Part shown: piece by piece, positions 6,403-12,631 of the stretch
Layout: each line of letters begins with the position of its first letter
Position numbering within the stretch: the stretch's first letter is position 1
NCBI GenBank assembly: GCA_964369845.1
Contig: CAYJFJ010000025.1
Location: 1-13,959 of the forward strand
DNA: 13,959 nucleotides
Reading direction: 5' to 3'
Source of the DNA: CAKOSP01 sp964369845
GTDB taxonomy: Bacteria; Bacillota_I; Bacilli_A; RF39; UBA660
The notes under the pieces: model-generated
Seen by the model: the letters and a program-made list of their open reading frames with translations, nothing else
What the model was told of the DNA's origin: nothing
The model's database searches: none
Made by a program: the position numbers and the translations under genes

Positions 6403-9243
6403 TTACTTCCTACTTTCTATGTTTATATCACTAACTACTAGTCTAATCTTATCTTGATTTTTAGATATTTTACCACTAACAAATATTAAATTACCTATGT
6501 CAGTTTTTTCTAATAAATTAATTTTGTCACTAAAAATAACTAAGTCTAATTTTCCTGTTTCATCTGAAACACTTATAAAAGCCATGTCATCACCTTTTTT
6601 TGTTTTAATTTGACTGATTTTTTCTATTATAACAGCCACCATTACATTTTGAAATAAATATTTTTCAATATTAACAATTTTCTTTATTTTATCACTTTTA
6701 TAAATACTTGAAGGATGGTTTCCTAAGTAAAAACCAAATAATTCATATTCTTTAGCCATTATAAAGTTTTTGTCATACTCACTATCCATTTTTAAAATAG
6801 GTTTACTTAAAGAACCCCCAAGTTCTACATAATTTTTAACTAGAGAAATATTACTTATTAAAGTTTTCATGTTACATTTTAAACTTCTTAATGCATTTGC
6901 ATATATTAAAGTTTTTAGTTCTTCTTCTTTAATATTTTTATTTTTTATATAAAAATTAAAAAAATCATTATACGGTCTATTTTCAATTATATTTTTACTA
7001 ACTTCAGAAGAAATTCCTTTAATCATAGAAAATGGTAAAATAATTTGATTTTCTTTGAAATAAAATTCTTCTTTACTATAATTTATATCAGGTTTTATAA
7101 TCTTAACTCCATCATTTTTAAGACCTATTAAAAAATTTTCAGTAACCTTTTTATCTTTAGTATCTTTAAGCATTTCCCCAGTAAATAAGTTTTCATAATA
7201 AACTTTAAGATATGCCATTTGAAAACCTATCATAGCATATGATACTGAGTGAGCTTTATTAAATCCAAAATCTGCAAATCTAGCAATTTTATCAAATAAG
7301 AAATTAGCTTTTTCTAAAGTAATCCCATTATTCGTAGCACCCAGTATAAATTTTTCTTTATATAAAGCTATTTCACTAGCTTTTTTCTTACTAATAGCTC
7401 TTCTAATAAGGTCAGCCTCTGCCAAAGAAAAATTAGCTAAACTAACAAATATTTTAATTATTTGCTCTTGATATAATATAACACCATAAGTTTCTTTTAA
7501 AATATCTTCCAGTCGTGGGTCATCATATTTAATATGAGCTTTATTATCTCTATTTTTAATATAATCATCTAAAAAGTCAGCAGGCCCAGGTCTAACAAGA
7601 GCAACAGCTGCAATAATATCTTCAAAATTTTTAGGCTTAAGTTTCTCAAGTAAAGTTTTCATAGCAAATGTTTCATACTGGAATATTCCTTCGGTTTTTG
7701 CATCATGAAATAATTTTATAACTTTCTCATCTTCATAATTTATATTTTTCAGTTCATTTTTACCAATTACTTTTAAAATTGCATCAATTGTACTTAGGTT
7801 TTTTAGAGCTAAAAAATCCATTTTTAAAATCCCTAAATTTTCTAAATAATCCATAGTAATACCAGTAACAAGTCCATCACTTACTACTTTAACAGGAATG
7901 ATATTATCTAAGTTTTCACTACAAATTACTACCCCTGCAGCATGAGTAGAAGCATTTTTTTTAAGGCCTTCTAGTTTCATACATATTTTATATAAGTTTT
8001 TAATTTCCGCATAAGAATTTAAGAATTTATTTACATCAACTATATTAAGATTATCTTTTAAATTCAAATCTTTATTAATTACTTTTAAAAACTGCTCTAA
8101 TAAAACATTATCAATTTTTAAAATTTTAGCAACATCTCTTAAAACTAATTTAGTTTTAAAAGTATTATAAGTAAGACCTATCGCAACATTTTCATATCCA
8201 TATTTACTCTTCACATAATTTATTACTTCATCTTTTCTATTTGCATCAAAATCGATATCTATATCAGGCATAGATACTCTTTCTTTATTTAAAAAACGTT
8301 CAAATAACAAATCATATTTTAATGGATCCACATCTGTAATTCCAGTGCAGTATGATATTAATGACCCAGCAGCTGAACCTCTACCAGGACCTACCAAAAT
8401 ATTATTTTTTTTCGCATATAAAACATAGTCATATACAATTAAAAAATAATCAACAAATCCCATTTCTCTAATAACGTTTAGTTCATAATCAAGTCTTTTT
8501 TTATAATCATCAGTTATATAATCACCAAGTCTTAAAGAAAGTCCTCTATTAGCAAGCATAGATAAATGAAAAAAAGAATCTTTAGACTTATCAAATACAG
8601 GAATATATTTTTTGCAACTATCAAAAGTTAAATCAATATTAGAAATAAAACAGTCAAATTCTTTGACTTCATCAGCAGTAAGCTCACTTAAATGAGTTTC
8701 AACATTTAAATTATTAAGACCTCCCATTTCATTTAAATAACCTAAATAGTTTTTATCTTTTTCACTAAATGTTTTAATATCATTATTTAAAATTACATTA
8801 GACGTCAAAATTAAAGCATTTTGTTTTTCTCCGTTATTTTTATAACCAATAAATAAATTATCAAAAAAAGAAAATTCATAAAATAAGTTACTAGATTCAA
8901 GTGGTAATACACAAGAAACTTTATTAGAATATTTAATCAAAGTAGTTTCTGTTAAATTTTCTTTTTGAATAAAAGTATTTATTTTAAGTAAGTTTTGGTA
9001 ACCAGAAAAATCTTCAGCATATAAATAAATTTTGTTATTATTATATAAAACTTCTAAACCAATTATAGGTTTTATATTATTTTTCTTAGCAAGGTAATAA
9101 AATTCCATACTAGCAGCTAAATTATTATCACAAATACAACAAATATTAATGTTATTAGACACACAAAAATTAATTAAGTCTTTAACCTTAATTAAACTAT
9201 GTAATAAATAATAATCTGTCTTAACATTAAATGGTAAATACAT
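6403..9243 (-). CDS. dnaE: DNA polymerase III alpha subunit, DnaE type
   Basis: This second replicative polymerase extends RNA primers before hand-off to PolC in Bacillus-type replisomes. At 946 aa it is shorter than the usual roughly 1100-1160. The N-terminal PHP domain (1 to about 205) is degenerate: the expected HxHxxxS start reads VKTDYYLLHS and the usual TDH reads CDNN, so metal ligands are missing. The polymerase core keeps GPGRGSAAGS (285-294), PDIDIDF (326-332; Asp327/329/331 region), KMDFL (Asp476), RPGPADF (551-557) and FGFNKAHSVSYA (659-670). ELFGFYLGNHP (834-844) leads into a C-terminal OB-fold at about 860-943. I see no QxxLF-type clamp motif and no exonuclease. The start has AGAGGT (9256-9251) 7 bases upstream. 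It is the first gene of the unit, followed after one base by polC. Confidence 0.98.
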   Translation of the reverse strand: MYLPFNVKTDYYLLHSLIKVKDLINFCVSNNINICCICDNNLAASMEFYYLAKKNNIKPIIGLEVLYNNNKIYLYAEDFSGYQNLLKINTFIQKENLTETTLIKYSNKVSCVLPLESSNLFYEFSFFDNLFIGYKNNGEKQNALILTSNVILNNDIKTFSEKDKNYLGYLNEMGGLNNLNVETHLSELTADEVKEFDCFISNIDLTFDSCKKYIPVFDKSKDSFFHLSMLANRGLSLRLGDYITDDYKKRLDYELNVIREMGFVDYFLIVYDYVLYAKKNNILVGPGRGSAAGSLISYCTGITDVDPLKYDLLFERFLNKERVSMPDIDIDFDANRKDEVINYVKSKYGYENVAIGLTYNTFKTKLVLRDVAKILKIDNVLLEQFLKVINKDLNLKDNLNIVDVNKFLNSYAEIKNLYKICMKLEGLKKNASTHAAGVVICSENLDNIIPVKVVSDGLVTGITMDYLENLGILKMDFLALKNLSTIDAILKVIGKNELKNINYEDEKVIKLFHDAKTEGIFQYETFAMKTLLEKLKPKNFEDIIAAVALVRPGPADFLDDYIKNRDNKAHIKYDDPRLEDILKETYGVILYQEQIIKIFVSLANFSLAEADLIRRAISKKKASEIALYKEKFILGATNNGITLEKANFLFDKIARFADFGFNKAHSVSYAMIGFQMAYLKVYYENLFTGEMLKDTKDKKVTENFLIGLKNDGVKIIKPDINYSKEEFYFKENQIILPFSMIKGISSEVSKNIIENRPYNDFFNFYIKNKNIKEEELKTLIYANALRSLKCNMKTLISNISLVKNYVELGGSLSKPILKMDSEYDKNFIMAKEYELFGFYLGNHPSSIYKSDKIKKIVNIEKYLFQNVMVAVIIEKISQIKTKKGDDMAFISVSDETGKLDLVIFSDKINLLEKTDIGNLIFVSGKISKNQDKIRLVVSDINIESRK

Positions 9244-9262
9244 AATAATAACCTCTTAAAAT

Positions 9263-9313
9263 ATTATATAACAAAAGAACTCTTTAATAAAGAAAATTAA
9301 CAAAAAATATCAA
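9263..9313 (-). promoter_or_regulatory. Candidate dnaE-polC operon promoter
   Basis: On the minus strand TTGATA (9313-9308) is 18 bases from TATTAA (9289-9284). This would start transcription near 9278 and give a leader of about 35 bases. A perfect TATAAT also lies at 9268-9263, but it is so close to the dnaE ribosome binding site (9256-9251) that its start site would fall in it, and its -35 is poor. One of these probably drives the operon; the assignment is tentative. Confidence 0.35.
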
Positions 9314-9379
9314 ACAAATAACACAGGTGTATATGTATATAACTATAAATATAATATTTTGAGAAATTTTAGTTTTTTT

Positions 9380-9408
9380 AAGTCAATTTAACCTAATATA
9401 ATTGACTT
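9380..9408. repeat. Perfect 9-bp inverted repeat overlapping the rpmB -35 box
   Basis: AAGTCAATT (9380-9388) and AATTGACTT (9400-9408) are exact reverse complements separated by 11 bases. The right arm contains the rpmB -35 hexamer TTGACT, and TTTTT continues at the right edge. It could be a repressor operator or a transcript hairpin. The left arm gives a TTGACT on the minus strand, but no -10 box follows at the right distance. Confidence 0.6.
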
Positions 9409-9430
9409 TTTACTCATAATATGATAAAGT
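9402..9430 (+). promoter_or_regulatory. rpmB promoter
   Basis: TTGACT (9402-9407) is followed after 17 bases by TAAAGT (9425-9430), with TG one base upstream of the -10 (extended -10, TGATAAAGT). The predicted start is near 9437, leaving a leader of about 23 bases that holds the ribosome binding site. The ATG at 9421 would then lie upstream of the transcript, which supports the later start for rpmB. Confidence 0.65.
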
Positions 9431-9445
9431 TTATTACGTACACAA

Positions 9446-9452
9446 AAGGAGG
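9446..9452 (+). promoter_or_regulatory. rpmB ribosome binding site (decides the start)
   Basis: AAGGAGG matches the full anti-Shine-Dalgarno complement and sits 7 bases before the ATG at 9460. It falls inside the longer reading frame that begins at 9421, so the 13 extra N-terminal codons are leader and not protein. Confidence 0.9.
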
Positions 9453-9459
9453 CAAGAAC

Positions 9460-9651
9460 ATGGCAACAAAATTAACAACTAAAAAACCGTTAAGTGGAAA
9501 TAAAAGATCTCATGCTAAAAATGCTAGCAAAATGCAACAAAAACCAAATCTGCAAACTAGAATTATCAATGGGATTAAAGTTAGATTAAGTGCTAGAGAA
9601 TTAAAAACTCTTAACAAAAAAGCAAAAAGCGAAGAAGTTAGTGCTAACTAA
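9460..9651 (+). CDS. rpmB: Large subunit ribosomal protein L28 (bL28), cysteine-free form
   Basis: Structural protein of the 50S subunit, 63 aa from the ATG at 9460. The family signature is present: SGNKRSHAKNASK, then the NLQTRIINGIKVRLSARELK segment, which aligns with the usual NLQ...VNGK...VSARALK. The frame opens earlier at 9421, but the strong AAGGAGG at 9446-9452 and the promoter fix the start at 9460, giving a typical MATK- N-terminus. There are no cysteines, so this is the zinc-independent (C-minus) form; the N-terminus is about two residues shorter than in Bacillus L28, and the position of its early Cys is Leu here. It is very basic. It is the only plus-strand gene, monocistronic, with its own promoter and terminator, divergent from dnaE and convergent with the protease unit. 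Confidence 0.95.
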   Translation: MATKLTTKKPLSGNKRSHAKNASKMQQKPNLQTRIINGIKVRLSARELKTLNKKAKSEEVSAN

Positions 9652-9652
9652 G

Positions 9653-9682
9653 AAAACATTTTTATATTAAGTGTTTTTTTTT
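9653..9682 (+). terminator. rpmB Rho-independent terminator
   Basis: Immediately after the rpmB stop, AAAACATTT (9653-9661) pairs with AAGTGTTTT (9669-9677), giving 9 pairs with one G-U across a 7-base loop. A run of T follows to 9682. The stem is AT-rich but placement and T-tract are typical. Confidence 0.75.
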
Positions 9683-9709
9683 GCAAAAAAAAGCACATTA
9701 AGTGCCTTT
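9683..9709 (-). terminator. Terminator of the protease/anchored-protein unit
   Basis: On the minus strand AAAGGCAC and GTGCTTT pair across a TTAAT loop (core GCAC 9693-9696 with GTGC 9702-9705), followed by a T-run that reads as A's at 9685-9692. It begins two bases after the stop of the 209-aa gene. Read on the plus strand the same hairpin is followed by CTTTATTT and may back up the rpmB terminator. Confidence 0.75.
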
Positions 9710-9711
9710 AT

Positions 9712-10341
9712 TTAATAATTAACATCATATTTAGACATTGTGTTAAGAAAAAATTGTGTTTTATCTAGCTTAAGCATATCTTGAGGTGGTAACTCTTCGT
9801 TAATAATAGCGTCTTTATATTTATTAATAATTTCAGTATTTTCTGATGTATTAATATCAGTACCTAAATCAATAACTCTTGCTTCATTACTAATACAAAG
9901 TTCATTATTTAAATCACTAATATACATGAATACTAAATAGTAATTATCTTCTTCAAATAATTTTATTTCTTCTAACAATTCATAGCTTTTACCATCTTTA
10001 GTTAAACCACCACTTAGTGATACCACTATATCTTTATCAGAAGCAAGCTCACCTTTTAAATTTTGAATTACACGTACATTGAAATTTGTCAAAATTTGAT
10101 AATCATCATCAGTTATATCAAAATAATCATAATCAATTATCTCGCCAGCTTTAATGATAGTAACGTATTTAGAAATTCCAACTAATTTCTCTGGCGTCGA
10201 TAAATCATATGCAGAAGTTACTGCAAAATATTTAACAGGTAATCCTCTGTACTCTTCTCTAGTCATATTTAAGACAATAACTACTCCCACAATTAAAATT
10301 GCAACTACTCCTGCTACAATTAAAAAAATATTTTTTTTCAT
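9712..10341 (-). CDS. Membrane-anchored extracytoplasmic protein of unknown function
   Basis: I cannot assign a family to this 209-aa protein. The N-terminus is a short positive start (MKKN) and one hydrophobic helix at about residues 5-25, with no lipobox Cys and no clear signal peptidase site, so a single-pass anchor with an outside domain is expected. The outside part (about 30-209) is acidic and looks mostly beta-strand in the middle: alternating hydrophobics in VTIIKAGEII, VRVIQNLKGE, DIVVSLSGG and NYYLVFMY. A C-terminal helical part follows. The VxxNLKG...IxVxxxGG...YLVF pattern resembles small beta-barrel modules of secreted Firmicutes proteins, but that is an impression only. The start has AAGAGGA (10355-10349 region) 8 bases upstream. 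It lies 20 bases after the metalloprotease, with which it is probably cotranscribed, and is followed by a terminator. Confidence 0.85.
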   Translation of the reverse strand: MKKNIFLIVAGVVAILIVGVVIVLNMTREEYRGLPVKYFAVTSAYDLSTPEKLVGISKYVTIIKAGEIIDYDYFDITDDDYQILTNFNVRVIQNLKGELASDKDIVVSLSGGLTKDGKSYELLEEIKLFEEDNYYLVFMYISDLNNELCISNEARVIDLGTDINTSENTEIINKYKDAIINEELPPQDMLKLDKTQFFLNTMSKYDVNY

Positions 10342-10361
10342 TTTAATTTCCTCTTCTCTAA

Positions 10362-10877
10362 TTAATATAAATTATTATATGCATGCTTAAACGCTGCTTT
10401 ATCATAAGAATTTAATGTAGTTCTACTCGTAACACTTGGATAAACTACTGATGTTGGATCATTTGGATTATGGTCTAACCTTAAAGCATGAGCTATTTCA
10501 TGTATAGCTACATTTTTTTGTTTTGCTGAGCTAAAACTATCCATGAAATCCATTGCAAAATAAATATTACCATTAGAAGATGTTCTTCCAGCAATGCCAC
10601 CTCCTAAGGTACCAACATCACTAAACTTTACATCTTGAATTATCCAAATTGTATCAGGCCTTATCATACCACTTTTTTGTGTATTCCATAAGTCTATAGC
10701 ATAGTAAAGCGCTGTATTATATTTTGTTGAATCCTTGTAATCCAAATGGTTACCACTATCTACTAAATCCCAAGACAAATAGTTATAGGTAACAGCTTCA
10801 ACAGATTTAATAGAAAGTATGCAAATTAATAAAAAAAACAAAGATGAAAATATTAATAAATTTTTCTTTTTTTTCAT
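10362..10877 (-). CDS. Secreted matrixin-like zinc metalloprotease (metzincin), divergent
   Basis: Predicted secreted endopeptidase of 171 aa. A signal peptide occupies residues 1-28: KKKK, a hydrophobic core, and a probable cut after VEA. The catalytic motif HEIAHALRLDH (126-136) supplies three zinc ligands, His126, His130 and His136, with Glu127 as general base, in the metzincin spacing HExxHxxxxxH. The region before it (IDLWNTQ, then GTLGGGIAGRT and GNIYFAMDF) matches the matrixin pattern of an active-site helix and edge strand. Two family hallmarks differ: the Gly at motif position 8 is Arg133, and the Met-turn, usually S-[IV]-M-Y-P, reads SVVYP with Val145 for Met. There is no propeptide or cysteine switch, as expected for small bacterial forms. 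AGAGGG (10890-10885) is 7 bases upstream of the start. It is the first gene of a two-gene unit. Fold assignment is strong; activity is likely but unproven. Confidence 0.9.
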   Translation of the reverse strand: MKKKKNLLIFSSLFFLLICILSIKSVEAVTYNYLSWDLVDSGNHLDYKDSTKYNTALYYAIDLWNTQKSGMIRPDTIWIIQDVKFSDVGTLGGGIAGRTSSNGNIYFAMDFMDSFSSAKQKNVAIHEIAHALRLDHNPNDPTSVVYPSVTSRTTLNSYDKAAFKHAYNNLY

Positions 10878-10894
10878 TTTTATTCCCTCTATAT

Positions 10895-10933
10895 AATATT
10901 TACTAAATTTACATCTCCTTTCCAGTAAATATT
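10895..10933 (-). repeat. Perfect 10-bp inverted repeat in the metalloprotease leader
   Basis: AATATTTACT (10895-10904) and AGTAAATATT (10924-10933) are exact reverse complements around a 19-base loop. On the minus strand the loop displays AAGGAG (10920-10915), a ribosome-binding-site-like element 37 bases upstream of the start and distinct from the proximal AGAGGG. It is followed directly by ATG TAA. It may be an RNA hairpin in the leader or a DNA operator downstream of the promoter. Confidence 0.6.
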
Positions 10934-10959
10934 TATACCTTTTGACTAGCTGTTAACAA
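10932..10959 (-). promoter_or_regulatory. Candidate promoter of the metalloprotease unit
   Basis: On the minus strand TTGTTA (10959-10954) is 16 bases from TATAAA (10937-10932), predicting a start near 10925 inside the inverted repeat. A weaker alternative lies farther upstream (TTGTAT, then TAGTAT after 17 bases). The rest of the gap to 11141 is AT-rich; I see only a short 6-bp inverted repeat (TTCAAA 11114-11119, TTTGAA 11125-11130) and no gene. Confidence 0.4.
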
Positions 10960-11141
10960 TACTATACTATATAACAACTAAAAGATATACAATCATGATA
11001 CTTAATAAATTAAATTTAACACAATTTTACATTTTTTTTCCTAACTAGGTTTAAAAGTGCGAGAAAGGAACAAAAAAAACAATTTCAATAATTAAAATAA
11101 AACAAAGATGATTTTCAAACAAAATTTGAATAATTTTGAAC

Positions 11142-11169
11142 AAAAAAACATGTTCATTACACATGTTTT
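11142..11169 (-). terminator. prkC-rsgA-rpe operon terminator, spanning the rpe stop codon
   Basis: On the minus strand AAAACATG (11169-11162) pairs perfectly with CATGTTTT (11152-11145) across a 9-base loop, and a T-run continues to 11142. The rpe stop codon (11159-11157) lies within the loop, so the last rpe codons form the 5' arm of the hairpin. Confidence 0.88.
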
Positions 11170-11801
11170 AGTTTATTTATATTTTCTTCGTAATTATCGC
11201 TTTGACAAATATATGAGCCACTTATAACTGAAGTAATATCTAAATTACTCAGTTTTTTTATAGTTTGATCATTTATTCCACCATCAACAGCTATTTCAAA
11301 TATTTCATTATTTTCTTCTCTAAATGTAGTTAACTCTTTAATTTTGGTAACAGAGGCATCAATAAATTTCTGCCCTCCTGCTCCAGGAACAACGCTCATT
11401 ATTAGAACTTTATCAATGTGTTTATAATATTGTTTAAAAGAAGTTATATTTTCATCAGGATTTATAACAATGCCCACTGTAATATTCATCTCTTTAACTT
11501 TATTTATAAAATCAAAAGGGTCATAACTAGAACTAGGATGAAAATATATATTAGTAACACTATTATTATTTTTAAAGTATTTTAAATATTTTTCAGGATT
11601 ACAAACCATAAAATGTACATCTAAATATTTTTTAGTATATTTAAAAATTACTTTTAAGTCTTTTTTACTAAAATTTTTATTTTCTACATAAAGTCCATCC
11701 ATAATATCCATATGTATATAATCACTAGTAGTTTCATTAATTTTTAAAATAGTGTTTTTAAGATTATACTTACTACTTATATAACTTACTGCGACTTTCA
11801 T
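11157..11801 (-). CDS. rpe: Ribulose-phosphate 3-epimerase (divergent)
   Basis: TIM-barrel enzyme interconverting ribulose-5-phosphate and xylulose-5-phosphate in the pentose phosphate pathway, 214 aa (family about 215-225). Metal/catalytic positions are kept: His30 and Asp32 in HMDIMDG, His63 in DVHFMV, and Asp173 in VDGGI; the phosphate-binding parts PGAGGQKF (139-146) and SGSYI are present. The first strand is unusual: the normal APSILSAD reads AVSYISSK, keeping the serines but losing Pro and Asp. VPN after the MDG is VEN, and MSVNPGFGG reads MSVVPGAGG. A related sugar-phosphate epimerase (allulose-6-phosphate type) is possible, but position directly after prkC-rsgA, as in Bacillus, favours Rpe. 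The start overlaps rsgA by 29 bases, with TAAGGAG (11812-11806) 4 bases upstream. It is the last gene of its operon. Confidence 0.92.
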   Translation of the reverse strand: MKVAVSYISSKYNLKNTILKINETTSDYIHMDIMDGLYVENKNFSKKDLKVIFKYTKKYLDVHFMVCNPEKYLKYFKNNNSVTNIYFHPSSSYDPFDFINKVKEMNITVGIVINPDENITSFKQYYKHIDKVLIMSVVPGAGGQKFIDASVTKIKELTTFREENNEIFEIAVDGGINDQTIKKLSNLDITSVISGSYICQSDNYEENINKLKHV

Positions 11802-12630
11802 GTATCTCCTTATAAAATTTCAAATAATTATCATATCTACTTTGAAGTATTTCATTATTTAAAACCGCTTTTTTAATTTCACAAACTTCTTTATCATGAT
11901 TACAATCTCTATATTCACATTCATAATTGGAAAACTCAACAAAATAATTTTTAATATCCTCTTTTTTTAAATCAACAAAATCTACTGAAGAAAAACCTGG
12001 AGTATCTATTAAGAAAAAATCTGCTATTTTAAAAGCTTCACTATGTCTAGTAGTATGAACACCTCTACCTAGCGCTTTTGAAATAGGCTTAGTTTCTATA
12101 TTTAAATCATTATCTAATTTATTAAGTAAAGTACTCTTACCAGCTCCAGTTTGACCAACTACGAAAGCCATTTTTTTACTTAAAACACTTTTTATATCAT
12201 CTAACTGGTGATTTAAAAAAACCTCATAACCTATTTTTCTATAATAGCTTAAAAGCTCATCATATTCATTTTTTTTCTTCTCAGTTAATAAATCATATTT
12301 AGTAAAACATAAAATAGGTTTAATGTTCTTAGATTCAAATATTACTATTAATCTATCTAGTAAACTTAGTGATATATAAGGCTCTTTAAAACTAGTAATA
12401 ATTAAAGCATTTTCTACATTTGCAACTGGTGGTCTTACTGATGTAACAGTTCTAGGTTCTATTTCTTCAATTATATTTGTATCAATATTAATTTTTACTT
12501 TATCACCAACTAAAGGGGAGATTTTTTGATGTCTAAAAATCCCCCTTGGTGTGCAGTTATAATCACCTTTATCAGTGCTCACTACGTATAAATTACTAAT
12601 ATTTTTAATGATTGTTCCTGCTTCTAACAT
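11773..12630 (-). CDS. rsgA: Ribosome small-subunit-dependent GTPase RsgA (YloQ/CpgA)
   Basis: Circularly permuted GTPase that acts in late 30S maturation, 285 aa. An N-terminal OB-fold (about 1-65) contains GIFRHQKISPLVGDKV. The G motifs come in permuted order: G4 as TKYD (110-113, Thr for the usual Asn), G1 GQTGAGKS (159-166), G2 GRGVHTT (188-194) and G3 DTPG (209-212). A C-terminal zinc site follows with Cys238, Cys243, His245 and Cys250 (CxxxxCxHxxxxC), then a helical tail. Everything needed for activity appears present. The ATG is one base after the prkC stop, and its AAGGAAG (12643-12637) lies in the final prkC codons; the stop is TAG, inside the start of rpe. In Bacillus this protein is phosphorylated by PrkC, so the linkage to the upstream kinase is functionally sensible. 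Confidence 0.98.
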   Translation of the reverse strand: MLEAGTIIKNISNLYVVSTDKGDYNCTPRGIFRHQKISPLVGDKVKINIDTNIIEEIEPRTVTSVRPPVANVENALIITSFKEPYISLSLLDRLIVIFESKNIKPILCFTKYDLLTEKKKNEYDELLSYYRKIGYEVFLNHQLDDIKSVLSKKMAFVVGQTGAGKSTLLNKLDNDLNIETKPISKALGRGVHTTRHSEAFKIADFFLIDTPGFSSVDFVDLKKEDIKNYFVEFSNYECEYRDCNHDKEVCEIKKAVLNNEILQSRYDNYLKFYKEIHESRSKLYK

Positions 12631-12631
12631 G

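Noticed and set aside
9357..9386. Minus-strand promoter using the TTGACT in the left arm of the inverted repeat
   Set aside because: The bases 16-18 downstream read CTCAAA-like sequence, and the nearest TATTAT is 24 bases away, so there is no usable -10 box.
9421..9459. N-terminal extension of L28 starting at the ATG at 9421
   Set aside because: The extension contains the perfect AAGGAGG that serves the ATG at 9460, and the likely -10 box lies at 9425-9430, so these codons are promoter and leader.
10154..10390. Plus-strand reading frame opposite the anchored protein
   Set aside because: It is antisense to the N-terminus of a better-supported gene with its own ribosome binding site.
11111..11130. 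Short inverted repeat TTCAAA/TTTGAA as a terminator
   Set aside because: Only 6 AT-rich pairs and no T-run; the real rpe terminator is just upstream at 11142-11169.
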